Assembly (NCBI RefSeq): GCF_004349265.1
Contig: NZ_SMFL01000003.1
Coordinates: 248,001 to 312,000 of the forward strand
Origin: Dyadobacter psychrotolerans
Lineage (GTDB): Bacteria; Bacteroidota; Bacteroidia; Cytophagales; Spirosomataceae
Reading direction: 5' to 3'
DNA: 64,000 nucleotides
The notes beneath the pieces were generated by a model, which did not search any database, was not told where the DNA came from, and saw nothing but the letters and a program-made list of their open reading frames with translations. This document shows, piece by piece, positions 44,225 through 53,618 of this stretch. Made by a program: the position numbers and the translations under genes. Positions within the stretch are counted from its first letter, which is position 1. Every line of letters starts with the position of its first letter.

Positions 44225-44658
44225 TCAGAAAGTAAGAAAAGCAGGTAGATACACATCCAGGATTTTGCAAAATTTCACATTTGCTGTATCTCCATTGTAA
44301 GTATGAGAGGCCTGATTTCGACTCTTAATCATTTCCATCCATACGTCACCATCCACAATCAACTCCACAGCGAACGCTGCTTTTGTAGCATCTTTGGAAC
44401 CCAGTACTTATATCAGCCTCATGGAGCAAGGTCTTTCATTAGTTCCGGGCAAGCTCATGTGTATATTCAAACCGATGAATCAGTCCTTCCTTAATAATGT
44501 TGTCCAGAAAGTCATGTTTATCAATATTGCCTTCTTCATCAAAAGGATAGTCTTTTTTGATTTTAGTTACTGCCTGGTCCAACTTGGTCAAAGCTTTTAG
44601 ATAATTACCGGAACGCTGTTCCCAAAGAATATCCTGCTCGTCGAGAATTTCACCACTT
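44225..44658 (-). pseudogene. Broken HI0074-like nucleotidyltransferase substrate-binding gene
   Basis: One frame reads WEQRSGNYLKALTKLDQAV and GLIHRFEYTHELARN, then stops. Another resumes DATKAAFAVELIVDGDVWME and KSRNQASHTYNGDTANVKFC, to a stop at 44225. These are the FEYT.EL and SRN..SHTYN hallmarks of the HI0074 family that pairs with MNT nucleotidyltransferases in toxin-antitoxin modules. A frameshift and in-frame stops separate the halves and the start codon is lost. Confidence 0.75.
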
Positions 44659-44788
44659 TATTTATTGAGCCAATGTAAAGCCTATCGGACTTATTATCAA
44701 TTTTAAAACAGAATAAGGGAAAGGGATCAATATTTTTTGTGCTTCTACCAGTGCAAGTAACCGTTGCCAGACTAGCTGTTTAATTTCT

Positions 44789-45317
44789 TCAACTTTCATC
44801 TGCCCGAAACACCCACCCCGGTGTCCGGTCAATTTTTTGGCGGAGAAGCATGTTGAGTTGTGCTGCATGGTGCTGAACATGCCGCATGAGTAGAACAGTA
44901 TTTCAGGCAAGGCATAATTCATGTCGTATTCTTCTGTTCCTTCTAGCCACCGCTCATTCATTTTCTCCTCTGTCAGGTTTTCAATAAAGTCGCCGCACTT
45001 CCGGCGCGTCTCGCTGAGGTAAGTCAGCATTTCAGCTTTTGAATAAATCCGGTCCGGCACCATGTCTCCCAGAACTCCTTCAACCTGTATTCCCGGCTCT
45101 GAAAAAGTAAAGGGTAAAACCGATGGAAATTCACCGGTGTAAGGAATTGTCAGATAATGATCCAGCATGATCAGACAGTGATATGCATTATAAAAAACCG
45201 GGTGTCGGTATCCCAATGGGAGTCGGGCCACATTTCTATCGCGTTCTTTACAGAATCAATACTTGCTCCGAATTGTGTCCAAAGACTGTATTTGATGATG
45301 TTCAGCATATCAGGCAT
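44789..45317 (-). pseudogene. Frameshifted DinB-superfamily gene
   Basis: From the ATG at 45317 the frame reads MPDMLNIIKYSLWTQFGASI to WDTDTRFF; a one-nucleotide shift in a T-run then continues YNAYHCLIMLDHYLTIPYTG to PEILFYS; a second shift gives RHVQHHAAQLNMLLRQKIDR and RADES to a stop at 44789. The HVQHHAAQLN helix is a DinB-type metal-binding motif. With two frameshifts the gene is probably dead; the middle open frame at 44662-45231 is only one segment of it. Confidence 0.7.
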
Positions 45318-45535
45318 CAGCTTATCTATTTAGGAATTAACGATTTAGCCAAAAACAGAATCACCTGCGAGCAGGCTTACCATAAAGAAAGATTTAAAAA
45401 TGGTATTTCACCAATGGTTAATTTAGCAGAGGTTTGTTTCGAGCGAAACTAACAGATGTAGAGTAAAATAAAAAGTGATTTTCGTAGATGCAGAATCCTT
45501 GGATCAATACTATAATTTTTTGGTTGTCCCAAATA

Positions 45536-45567
45536 CGAAAAATGCCCCCACTGTTACCAGTAAGGGC
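45536..45567 (-). terminator. tRNA-Ser terminator
   Basis: On the minus strand GCCCTTACTGG...CAGTGGGGGC forms a stem followed by ATTTTTCG, just after the tRNA-Ser 3' end. Confidence 0.6.
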
Positions 45568-45573
45568 TTTTTG

Positions 45574-45658
45574 CAGAGAGAGAGGGATTCGAACCCCCGG
45601 ACCTGTAACAGTCAACGGTTTTCAAGACCGTCGCAATCGACCACTCTGCCATCTCTCT
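45574..45658 (-). tRNA. tRNA-Ser (anticodon TGA)
   Basis: A class II tRNA on the minus strand: acceptor AGAGAGA/TCTCTCT, D arm GCAGAGTGGTCGATTGC, anticodon stem ACGGT/ACCGT around CTTGAAA (TGA), long variable arm, T loop TTCGAAT and discriminator G, the Ser identity base. Confidence 0.94.
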
Positions 45659-45737
45659 TTGTCGTTCTGGCGTATCCTAAACGTGGTGCAAAGGTAAAAA
45701 CATATTCTATAGTTGCAATAGCTTTTTTGAAAATTTG

Positions 45738-47090
45738 TTAAATTTCCTTCATTAAGGATAGTCGTTCAACTCGGAGCACCTGTTTAGTTTCGTCCATTAA
45801 GCGCCAGCGGTCATCTGCCCGGACACCGATTACCCATATTATTTCCCCATTACCATTAACCAGTACATTTACTTTCTCCTTCTGGTACAAGCTCATTTTC
45901 AGATCTATAAGCAGATCACTTATTTTCTTTCGCTTTCCTTTCATTCCAAACGGATAAAACACTTCGCCTTCTTTCCCCTTGCGAACCTGAAGTGGAAAGA
46001 TCAACTTACCTTCGTCCAACCAGATGACCTCCGGATTTTTGTCAGTATAATTTATTTCATTGGTATTTACCCGGCTAATTTTCAAATATCCTTCCGGCAA
46101 TTCGTATTGTCCTTCATTCCAGGCAATTGTCAGATTAACAGACGAATTATCTCCTTTCCTCGCCCTTAAAATAAAAGTTTCACGATCTTTCAGGAGCTCA
46201 TGCGATTTGGAATAAAATGTTTTACCGGAAGTTGCTTTTAAGGATTTAGTAATTGTTACACACTGCGTATAATTAAATCCATAAACATTCAAAATGTGCC
46301 AAAGCCGGTAAGACGGTTCTCCGGATTGCTGCAAACCAGAAATAGAAATTTTAATCTGATCTTCTGATTCTGTTAAAACTGACTTCTTCCACTGTTCAAG
46401 ATATCCGGTAAGAAGTGAATCTGCTGCCCTGACTTTATCTGAAGTTACCTGAAAGGTTTTTTCCAGAGACGGATTCAATTCCTTCAAAACAGGAATAATC
46501 TTTTTACGAATGATATTTCTTTTGTAATCCATGGAATTATTAGATCTGTCCTCCCGCCATAGCAACTGATTTTCGTTCGCGTAATCAAGAATCTGATCTT
46601 TGGACGCAAATAACATAGGTCTGACAATACCAGAATGTACGGCTGCAATTCCGTGCAAACCAGTTATACCAGTTCCCCGCGCTAGATTCAAAAATACAGT
46701 TTCCAAAGCGTCATTGGCATGATGGGCGGTGGCAATCCAGTCAAAATTATGTTCCGTCCTTAGCTCTTCAAACCATTCATAACGAAGGTCCCTGGCAGCC
46801 ATTTGAGTTGAAACTGTATGTTCTTTTGCATATGTCTTCGGATCAAAATGCTTAACGTAAAAAGCAAACTCATACTTCCCTGCCAGTTCTTTTACAAAAA
46901 CCTCATCCTGAACCGATTCTTCCGCTCTTAAACCAAAGTTACAGTGCACCACCGCTGCTTCGAACCCCGCCCTGTGGAACAAATGTGCCATCACCACGGA
47001 GTCCACTCCCCCACTTACTGTGAGTAAGGTTTTTTGTTTGCTGAAATCGAGCCCGGGTTGGTTAATAAAAGTTAAAAAAGAATCCAACAT
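45738..47090 (-). CDS. tilS: tRNA(Ile)-lysidine synthetase
   Basis: A 450-residue protein with the PP-loop motif LLTVSGGVDSVVMAHLF (about residues 22-38), the family motif ATAHHANDALETVFLNLARG, and C-terminal domains ending in a WRLMDETKQVLRVERLS-like segment. It modifies C34 of tRNA-Ile(CAU) to lysidine so AUA is read as Ile. The downstream neighbour is tRNA-Ser. Confidence 0.95.
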   Translation of the reverse strand: MLDSFLTFINQPGLDFSKQKTLLTVSGGVDSVVMAHLFHRAGFEAAVVHCNFGLRAEESVQDEVFVKELAGKYEFAFYVKHFDPKTYAKEHTVSTQMAARDLRYEWFEELRTEHNFDWIATAHHANDALETVFLNLARGTGITGLHGIAAVHSGIVRPMLFASKDQILDYANENQLLWREDRSNNSMDYKRNIIRKKIIPVLKELNPSLEKTFQVTSDKVRAADSLLTGYLEQWKKSVLTESEDQIKISISGLQQSGEPSYRLWHILNVYGFNYTQCVTITKSLKATSGKTFYSKSHELLKDRETFILRARKGDNSSVNLTIAWNEGQYELPEGYLKISRVNTNEINYTDKNPEVIWLDEGKLIFPLQVRKGKEGEVFYPFGMKGKRKKISDLLIDLKMSLYQKEKVNVLVNGNGEIIWVIGVRADDRWRLMDETKQVLRVERLSLMKEI

Positions 47091-47113
47091 ATCCCTTCGG
47101 AACGTAATTGATG

Positions 47114-47121
47114 TAATTTTG
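47114..47121 (+). promoter_or_regulatory. Promoter -7 element of the OstA-like gene
   Basis: TAATTTTG matches TAnnTTTG in the divergent gap between tilS and the OstA-like gene; the -33 box is weak. Confidence 0.45.
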
Positions 47122-47295
47122 GCATATATTAAAGATAAACTCTTTTATCGCCAACGGCATGCCTGTAATATTATTTAACAAAAGACAGCCGACAGATTCA
47201 AAGGTAAAAGAATTCAAAGGAACATGAATAAAAAAATATACAGCAGCGTTTGCAACCCTTTTAAACTTTTGTGCGTCATACTTATCAAACAGAAT

Positions 47296-48822
47296 ATGTT
47301 GAGGCTGGCGTTCTTTGTTATGATGTTTATCTCCTTTGACGCATTGGCTCAGAGGACTTTACCTCCGTCCCAAACAGAAGATTTGGTAGAGATCATAAAG
47401 TCCGACGAGCTCGAAATGATTAACGAAAATGGTGTTGAACTGAGAAAGGTTACAAATGGTATTTTTAAACACAAAGGTGCCTTTCTTTATAGTGATCTTG
47501 CAATCAAAAACAACACGACCAATATTATTGAGGCTTTTGGAAATGTGAGAATAGTGCAGGGTGACACCGTAACAGTTACAGGGGATACGCTTTATTACTA
47601 TGGAAATACCAGAATGGCCATCGTAAGCGGACGCAAAACAGTTTTAAAGGACCGTAAGCGAACGCTGACAACCAGAAAAATTGAATACGACATGGCAAAC
47701 GGAATTGCCAATTACAAATTGCCGGGTCGTACAGTGGATGAAGAAAATGTCCTAACGAGTCAGGAAGGTTTTTACAATACCAGAACAAAGGAATTTACCT
47801 ATTACAGGAAGGTTAAACTGGTTAATAAAAAATATACACTGACAACCGACACTCTGCTGTATAATTCGATTACCAAAGAATCGTATTTCAATGGTAAAAC
47901 GAAAATTGTCAATAAAGACGGGACGGTCGTAGGAACAAAAGGGCAGTACAATACCGAGACAAATAAGTCGTCATTTCACACCAGGACAATGGTAGATAAT
48001 GAAACGTATACACTTACCGCAGACTCACTTGCCGTGGATGGGAAAACCAACAATGGCAAAGGAAAAGGCAACGTGGTTATTGTTGCAAAAAAGGATCAAA
48101 CCATCCTGAACGGGGATGAAGGTTATTACTGGAAGGATGCCGGACGGTCTAAAATCTTTGGCCATGCTTATGTTAGGAATGTGGTTTCAAAAGACACACT
48201 TTACATCAGGGCGGATACTTTGTATTCATTTGAAAATAAAAGAGATAGCACCAGAAAGCTGATTGCAAACAAAAATGTATTTATATACAAGTCTGATTTT
48301 CAGGGCAAATGTGATTCGCTTAACTATAACACGGCCGACTCGGTAATCAGGTTTTTTACCAAACCTATTTTATGGAGCGACCAGCATTATCAGATGGAAG
48401 CAGACACGATTACTGCTTTTCTGGTGAATAACAATATCAATAGGATGTTACTAAAAGGTAAAGCCTTCGTAATAACTGAGGACACATTGGTAAAACAGTT
48501 TAACCAGGTAAAAGGAAGGATTATCAATGCCTATTTTGCCAAAGAAAATACATTAAAACAGGTGCTGGTAGATGGGAACGGAGAAAGCGCCTACTATGCA
48601 ATTGACGAGAAGCAAAAGATGATCGGTTTAAATCGGGTGGAATGCGGAAAAATGAATTTGATTTTTGAAGATAACCGGGTTCGCCGGATTGCTTTTGTAG
48701 GAAAACCTGACGGACAACTGATTCCGCCTACAAAGATTAAGCCACAGGAAAGGGAACTGGAAGGATTCAGCTGGCGAATTAAGGACAAACCAACGAAGCT
48801 GAAAACCATCTGGAAAGAATAA
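47296..48822 (+). CDS. OstA/LptA-like periplasmic protein
   Basis: A 508-residue protein from the ATG at 47296, which gives a signal peptide (MLRLAFFVMMFISFDALAQ); the ATG at 47224 would put a hydrophilic stretch in front. The body is a series of beta-jellyroll LptA-like repeats (GDTLYYYGNTRMAIVSG; YNTRTKEFTYYRKVKLVN; ADTLYSFENKRDSTRKL). Such proteins move lipopolysaccharide to the outer membrane. lptC is at 56.8 kb, not adjacent. Confidence 0.8.
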   Translation: MLRLAFFVMMFISFDALAQRTLPPSQTEDLVEIIKSDELEMINENGVELRKVTNGIFKHKGAFLYSDLAIKNNTTNIIEAFGNVRIVQGDTVTVTGDTLYYYGNTRMAIVSGRKTVLKDRKRTLTTRKIEYDMANGIANYKLPGRTVDEENVLTSQEGFYNTRTKEFTYYRKVKLVNKKYTLTTDTLLYNSITKESYFNGKTKIVNKDGTVVGTKGQYNTETNKSSFHTRTMVDNETYTLTADSLAVDGKTNNGKGKGNVVIVAKKDQTILNGDEGYYWKDAGRSKIFGHAYVRNVVSKDTLYIRADTLYSFENKRDSTRKLIANKNVFIYKSDFQGKCDSLNYNTADSVIRFFTKPILWSDQHYQMEADTITAFLVNNNINRMLLKGKAFVITEDTLVKQFNQVKGRIINAYFAKENTLKQVLVDGNGESAYYAIDEKQKMIGLNRVECGKMNLIFEDNRVRRIAFVGKPDGQLIPPTKIKPQERELEGFSWRIKDKPTKLKTIWKE

Positions 48823-48940
48823 ATTTTAAAAATTTTATTCTACATCCGGATCAGGCATGGTTTTTATATTTTAGAAATAAAAACGACCGCTTGCACAATA
48901 TATTTTGATATTGCATTTTTTTCTCTATATTTTTGTAATA

Positions 48941-48948
48941 TACTTTTG
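48941..48948 (+). promoter_or_regulatory. Promoter -7 element of the T9SS cargo gene
   Basis: TACTTTTG matches TAnnTTTG, 44 nt before the ATG at 48992; a second match TATTTTTG occurs at 48928-48935. Confidence 0.5.
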
Positions 48949-48991
48949 AGTCAGGTGTAGTTATCACGTAAAAGTATTACCAATTGAAGCT

Positions 48992-49606
48992 ATGAAAAAA
49001 AATATACTTTACTTATTGCTCACCATATCTTTAACCTGGCAAGGTTTGTCTGCGCAGTCTGTCGCAAGTGGCAGCCGGCTGAACATGACGGTTAAGAAAA
49101 AAGCAGTACCTGCTGAAAGTTTAAGATTCGCCGGTTTACCTGCGGGACTTAGCTACAAGCCATTGTCTTTGCAGAATCCAAAAGCCCTGAATATCTTTTA
49201 CCGTTCGTTTTTGTTTTCTAATACAGCAGCGGCAGATAACACAAGTTCTTCTGATTCTGAGATTGTTGCAAAAAATATTGATAAAAGGGCTGCGTCTGTT
49301 GAATCTGCTATCAAATCCGAAGAGCAGCTTTATGCCAGCGACAAAATAACAGTTTCGAATATTTACCCAAATCCAGCAAGTGAATACGCGGAGATAGACT
49401 ACAATATGTCATCTGAAATCAGGGATGCCAAGTTGATATTCTATAATGTACTGGGTTCTAAAATGGATGAATACGCATTAACCAAAAACAACAGAAAACT
49501 GAGGGTCGACACGACAGTGATGCCCACAGGACTATATTTTTACCAACTATCTCTAGAAGGTAAAAAAGTTGCCACGAAAAAAATGCTGGTTCGCCATCAG
49601 CAATAG
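48992..49606 (+). CDS. Small secreted protein with type IX sorting domain
   Basis: A 204-residue protein with a signal peptide (ILYLLLTISLTWQGLSAQS) and a C-terminal Por/T9SS domain: NIYPNPASEYAEIDY, a KLIFYNVLGSKM strand and a closing GLYFYQLSLEGKKVATKKML. The first half has no recognised domain. It should be secreted through type IX machinery, of which PorD is encoded at 52.3 kb. Confidence 0.85.
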   Translation: MKKNILYLLLTISLTWQGLSAQSVASGSRLNMTVKKKAVPAESLRFAGLPAGLSYKPLSLQNPKALNIFYRSFLFSNTAAADNTSSSDSEIVAKNIDKRAASVESAIKSEEQLYASDKITVSNIYPNPASEYAEIDYNMSSEIRDAKLIFYNVLGSKMDEYALTKNNRKLRVDTTVMPTGLYFYQLSLEGKKVATKKMLVRHQQ

Positions 49607-49629
49607 ATTAATTAAGAACACTTTATTTG

Positions 49630-49663
49630 GCTACACTTTCGTTATGGATGGTGTAGCTTTTTT
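49630..49663 (+). terminator. Terminator overlapping the bamD promoter
   Basis: GCTACAC (49630-49636) and GTGTAGC (49651-49657) form a stem followed by TTTTTTC. The next promoter element begins 3 nt beyond it. Confidence 0.8.
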
Positions 49664-49665
49664 CT

Positions 49666-49673
49666 TACCTTTG
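49666..49673 (+). promoter_or_regulatory. bamD promoter -7 element
   Basis: TACCTTTG matches TAnnTTTG and ends 7 nt before the bamD ATG at 49681, so the transcript would be almost leaderless. Confidence 0.5.
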
Positions 49674-49680
49674 CAGTTAT

Positions 49681-50604
49681 ATGCGAAAAAACAATCTGGC
49701 AAGTTATTTCTTGCTCCTTATTACAGTACTAATCATTACCTCCTGCAGCAAATTTTCAAAATTGCAAAAGACCGGTACAGACCAGGAGAAGTATGATGCT
49801 GCCATGACTTATTATAAGAAAGGCGATTTTTACAGGTCAGGCTTGCTGTTTGAAGAACTCATTCCACTTTTGAAAGGAAGTACCGAATCAGAGCTTGCGC
49901 AGTTTTATTATGCTTATACGCAATATCAGCAGGGGCAATACAACACCAGTCAGTTTCTGTTCAAGAAATTTTACGATACCTACGCACGAAGCGATTATGC
50001 ACAGGAAGCACTTTACATGCATGCTTTTTCTTTGTATAAAGATTCTGCTCCATTTAACCTAGATCAGACAAGCACACTTACTGCAATAAATTCGTTGCAG
50101 GATTTTATAAATGCATATCCTGAAAGTGCTTTTCGTGAAGAGTGTACCAAGTATATTCTTGAATTAAGAGCTAAACTTGAAAAGAAGGATTACGAGAAAG
50201 CGAAGTTATATCACAAAATCAGTGATTTTAACCCGATGTCACTTAGGTCTGCGGTGATTGCTATTGAAAACTTTCGCAAGGATTACCCGGATTCAAAATA
50301 TAATGAGGAATTGTCATTCCTGAAAGTAGAATCACAATACAACTTTGCATCAAACAGTTTTGCTATCAAGCAAAAAGACAGGTACCTTGATGTGATCAAA
50401 TATTACAAGGAGTTGATAGACAAATATCCGACAGGAAGATATCTGCGTGATGCGGAAAGGATGTTTGAGAATAGCCAGGAACAGATTGAGGTTCTTGCAA
50501 AACTAGACATAGAAAGGCAGAAGTTGATGGCCAAACCGGATACAGGCACGGCAAACAAACCGACGAAGGTTACTGCTCCGGCAGCAGACCCTAACGGACA
50601 ATAG
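49681..50604 (+). CDS. bamD: Outer membrane protein assembly lipoprotein BamD
   Basis: A 307-residue protein with a lipoprotein signal (LITVLIITSCSKFSK; lipobox TSC) and five TPR-like repeats (FYYAYTQYQQGQYNTSQFLF; RSAVIAIENFRKDYPDSKYN). It is the essential lipoprotein of the BAM complex that folds outer membrane proteins. The order bamD-rpoZ-coaBC-porD-recN is conserved in Bacteroidota. A Pro/Thr-rich tail follows the last repeat. Confidence 0.92.
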   Translation: MRKNNLASYFLLLITVLIITSCSKFSKLQKTGTDQEKYDAAMTYYKKGDFYRSGLLFEELIPLLKGSTESELAQFYYAYTQYQQGQYNTSQFLFKKFYDTYARSDYAQEALYMHAFSLYKDSAPFNLDQTSTLTAINSLQDFINAYPESAFREECTKYILELRAKLEKKDYEKAKLYHKISDFNPMSLRSAVIAIENFRKDYPDSKYNEELSFLKVESQYNFASNSFAIKQKDRYLDVIKYYKELIDKYPTGRYLRDAERMFENSQEQIEVLAKLDIERQKLMAKPDTGTANKPTKVTAPAADPNGQ

Positions 50605-50661
50605 AAATGAATCCATTTCTTAAACACGTTTTAAAATTTTAAACTATATCACCAAGTAAGT

Positions 50662-50973
50662 ATGGCAACGAATCCATCAATCATTACCCGCGATCCGGAC
50701 AAAATAGCGGATGTAACCGGAAACTTATACGAATCGGTATCTATCATTTCTAAAAGAGCGCGCCAGATATCAAGCAAAATGAAAGAGGAGCTAAATAACA
50801 AGCTTGCTGAATTTGCTTCCGGTGTTGATAATCTTGAAGAGGTTTTCGAAAACCGCGAACAGATAGAAATTTCGAAATTCTACGAGCGTATGCCGAAAGC
50901 AGGAAGTATCTCTATTGATGAATTTATTGATGGAAAAACTTATCACAGCTTCCGCGACAGCTCAGAGGAATAA
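50662..50973 (+). CDS. rpoZ: DNA-directed RNA polymerase subunit omega
   Basis: A 103-residue protein with the omega/Rpb6-like core (LYESVSIISKRARQISSKM) and the Bacteroidota-type acidic C-terminus. It promotes assembly of RNA polymerase. It follows bamD by 57 nt and is followed by a strong terminator. Confidence 0.88.
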   Translation: MATNPSIITRDPDKIADVTGNLYESVSIISKRARQISSKMKEELNNKLAEFASGVDNLEEVFENREQIEISKFYERMPKAGSISIDEFIDGKTYHSFRDSSEE

Positions 50974-50989
50974 TTAACTGTGACTAACG

Positions 50990-51036
50990 ACCAGCCGTAT
51001 AAATAATTCATTTTGTTTATACGGCTGGTTTTTTAT
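50990..51036 (+). terminator. Terminator after rpoZ
   Basis: ACCAGCCGTATAAA and TTTATACGGCTGGT form a 14-bp stem followed by TTTTTATT. Confidence 0.92.
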
Positions 51037-51076
51037 TGACCAAGTGCAGGCCTTCTTTTTTTTCGTGATTTTGCGT

Positions 51077-51084
51077 TAGATTTG
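51077..51084 (+). promoter_or_regulatory. coaBC promoter -7 element
   Basis: TAGATTTG matches TAnnTTTG. It overlaps the first possible TTG start at 51082, so that start is unlikely and the TTG at 51130 is preferred. Confidence 0.5.
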
Positions 51085-51129
51085 AATGCTCATATTGTCA
51101 GACTTAAATTGTGCACCGCACTTAAAAGA

Positions 51130-52338
51130 TTGAATCTCAAAGGCAAAAAGTTACTTCTGGGTGTAACCGGAAGTATTTCAGCATACAAGTCTGCTCTTCT
51201 CGTCAGACTTTTGGTTAAGGAAGGAGCCGAAGTACAGGTTGTTATGACCGAATCGGCAACGGAATTTATTACACCCTTAACGCTCTCCACGCTTTCCAAA
51301 CGGCCTGTTTTTACTTCTTTTACAAACGGGCAAAACGGCGAATGGAACAATCATGTTGAGCTTGGTCTTTGGGCTGATGCCATTGTCATTGCGCCAGCAA
51401 CCGCCAAAACCCTTTCAAAACTTTCCTCTGGACTGGCTGACGACTTACTAACTGCCATTTACCTTTCTGCCCGGTGTCCTGTATTTTTTGCACCGGCCAT
51501 GGATGTAGACATGTACAAACATCCTTCGACGCTTCATAACATCAAAACTTTATCCAGCTACGGAAATATTCTGATCGCAGCTGAATATGGAGAATTGGCC
51601 AGCGGTCTGGTAGGTGAAGGACGACTGGCCGAACCGGAAGCTATTATTTATCAATTGCAAAAACATTTTGCCCATTCTGTTTTTGCAAAGGGCAGGCGCG
51701 TACTGATAACGGCGGGGCCAACAATTGAACCTATTGATCCGGTCAGGTTTATAAGTAATCATTCTTCGGGTAAAATGGGATATGCACTTGCGCATGCGTT
51801 TGCCATGGCGGGAGCGCAGGTAACGCTAATCAGCGGTCCTACAAATCTAAAAATTCAGGATAGCAGCATTCAGGTATTTCGTGTCGAAACAGCGCGGGAA
51901 ATGCTTAACGTCACCGAGGAACATTTTGAACAAAACGAGCTGATTATTTTTTCCGCGGCCGTTGCAGACTACACTCCGGCTCATGTAGCCACACAAAAGA
52001 TCAAAAAGCAAGGTTTGAATATGTCTCTGGAATTAACAAAAACAATTGACATAGCAAGAACACTTGGCAAAATGAAACGTGAAGACCAATTGGTTATCGG
52101 TTTTGCACTGGAAACAGAAAATGAGCTGGAGCATGCAGCCGATAAACTGGACGGTAAAAATCTGGATTATATTGTTGTCAATTCGTTGAACGACACCGGT
52201 GCAGGTTTCGCGCACGATACCAACAAAATTTCCGTTATTGATAAAGAAAAGAAAATAAGCCACTTCCCTTTAAAATCTAAAGATGCAGTTGCTCAGGATA
52301 TTCTGGGGATTGTGTTAAACAGATGGCGTATCATATGA
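51130..52338 (+). CDS. coaBC: Bifunctional phosphopantothenoylcysteine decarboxylase/synthetase CoaBC
   Basis: A 402-residue protein from the TTG at 51130 (NLKGKKLLLGVTGSISAYKS), preferred because an earlier in-frame TTG lies in the promoter. The CoaC half has the flavin-binding N-terminus and the ATAKTLSKLSSGLADDLL-type motif; the CoaB half begins near VLITAGPTIEPIDPVRFISN and carries FSAAVADYTP. It makes 4'-phosphopantetheine in CoA synthesis. Its end overlaps porD. Confidence 0.9.
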   Translation: MNLKGKKLLLGVTGSISAYKSALLVRLLVKEGAEVQVVMTESATEFITPLTLSTLSKRPVFTSFTNGQNGEWNNHVELGLWADAIVIAPATAKTLSKLSSGLADDLLTAIYLSARCPVFFAPAMDVDMYKHPSTLHNIKTLSSYGNILIAAEYGELASGLVGEGRLAEPEAIIYQLQKHFAHSVFAKGRRVLITAGPTIEPIDPVRFISNHSSGKMGYALAHAFAMAGAQVTLISGPTNLKIQDSSIQVFRVETAREMLNVTEEHFEQNELIIFSAAVADYTPAHVATQKIKKQGLNMSLELTKTIDIARTLGKMKREDQLVIGFALETENELEHAADKLDGKNLDYIVVNSLNDTGAGFAHDTNKISVIDKEKKISHFPLKSKDAVAQDILGIVLNRWRII

Positions 52339-53249
52339 AAAAGATATTATCAGTTCTGGGTTACGTAATCGTTTTTAGTGCCAATGCAGCCTTCGGACAG
52401 GCGCTTCAATTTAGTGTTACAGTCAACTCCGAACAGCTGTTTGCACAACAAAAAACGGACCCTCAGTCGATGACGCAGCTTCAGACTTACATGAATGATT
52501 TTTTGAATAACACCCGCTGGTCGGATGATGCTTTTGCAAAAGAAGAAAAAATAAAATGTAAACTGAATGTCAACCTGACAAGATCCGTAGCTCAGGGAAA
52601 CTATGAAGGGAATGCCCAGCTCGTAGTTTCACGCCCGGTTTTTAATTCAAATTACGAGACTGTTTTGTTTACTTTCGTTGATAAAAACTTTTCATTCAGT
52701 TATCTGCCCAGTACACAGCTGTATTTCAATGAAAGCAGTTTCACCGATGAGCTACCCTACTCACTTGCCTTTTATGCGTACATAGCTCTTACTTTTGATT
52801 ACGATTCGTTTAGCAAACTGGGCGGCAGTCCTTATCTCCAGAAAGCATTTAATATTGCCAATCAGGCACGAAACGCATCTCCGAACAAGCGGGCTTGGGA
52901 CATGACCAACGATGCCCGTAACCGCTATGCTCTTGTAGAAAACCTGATGAGCCAGCAGTTTACCCCGTTCCGCGAGGGAATGTACACTTACTATCGATTG
53001 GGACTTGACGTGGCAACGCAAAATCCTGTTGAAACCAGAGCGAAAGTCATGTCTGTTTTGAACACAGTTAAAGAAGTATCCCAGCTTCGTCCTGCAAGTA
53101 TCGTGATCAACTCATTTTTTGATGCAAAATCAGATGAATTGTACCGTATACTTATTGAGGCTACACCCGAACAGAAGAAGCAGGCCTACACACTGCTTGT
53201 AAGCATGGACCCTTCTAAAACACAAGTGTACCAGCGGCTTTCCCAATAG
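52335..53249 (+). CDS. porD: DUF4835 family protein, PorD-like type IX secretion component
   Basis: A 304-residue protein from the ATG at 52335 (4 nt overlap with coaBC), giving a signal peptide (ILSVLGYVIVFSANAAFGQ). The DUF4835 core is recognisable by DPQSMTQLQTYMNDFLNNTR and FTPFREGMYTYYRLGLD. PorD is needed for type IX secretion and gliding-related surface export in Bacteroidota. Its place between coaBC and recN is the usual one. Confidence 0.88.
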   Translation: MKKILSVLGYVIVFSANAAFGQALQFSVTVNSEQLFAQQKTDPQSMTQLQTYMNDFLNNTRWSDDAFAKEEKIKCKLNVNLTRSVAQGNYEGNAQLVVSRPVFNSNYETVLFTFVDKNFSFSYLPSTQLYFNESSFTDELPYSLAFYAYIALTFDYDSFSKLGGSPYLQKAFNIANQARNASPNKRAWDMTNDARNRYALVENLMSQQFTPFREGMYTYYRLGLDVATQNPVETRAKVMSVLNTVKEVSQLRPASIVINSFFDAKSDELYRILIEATPEQKKQAYTLLVSMDPSKTQVYQRLSQ

Positions 53250-53262
53250 CTGGTGATCAACC

Positions 53263-53499
53263 ATGAGTAAACGTCTTATCCGTATAAATCCTAATGACGC
53301 CTTCCTGAAACTGACAGGAATGGCCGGAACAGAGCTCAACGTCATTTTAAATGATGACAGGACTTACTTTGGAAAATTGGTTTCAATTGAACCCCGGTTT
53401 CTTGTTCTTTCCGACACACGAAGTCACATACATCAGCTGGAACTTTCTGATCTTTACGAAATAGTTTATGATATGTTTAGCGTGGTTAAAGCCAATTAG
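53263..53499 (+). CDS. Small protein with Sm/Lsm-like pattern
   Basis: A 78-residue protein. The middle reads GTELNVILNDDRTYFGKLVS then a hydrophobic strand and an IYEIV-type C-terminal strand (LSDLYEIVYDMF), which matches the Sm-fold order: helix, Sm1 strands with a D/G turn, Sm2 strand. It is not a canonical Hfq. It lies 13 nt after porD, in its operon, and ahead of recN. An RNA-binding role would be inference. Confidence 0.55.
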   Translation: MSKRLIRINPNDAFLKLTGMAGTELNVILNDDRTYFGKLVSIEPRFLVLSDTRSHIHQLELSDLYEIVYDMFSVVKAN

Positions 53500-53618
53500 A
53501 ACTATTGCTGATTTCTTATTTGTTCATATCATAGCTATATTCGTAACGGAGAAAAGATTGTTTAACCTGTTAGCTGCAAACAGCCTGGTTATTTCTTCAG
53601 CCAACTGATTTACAAGAA

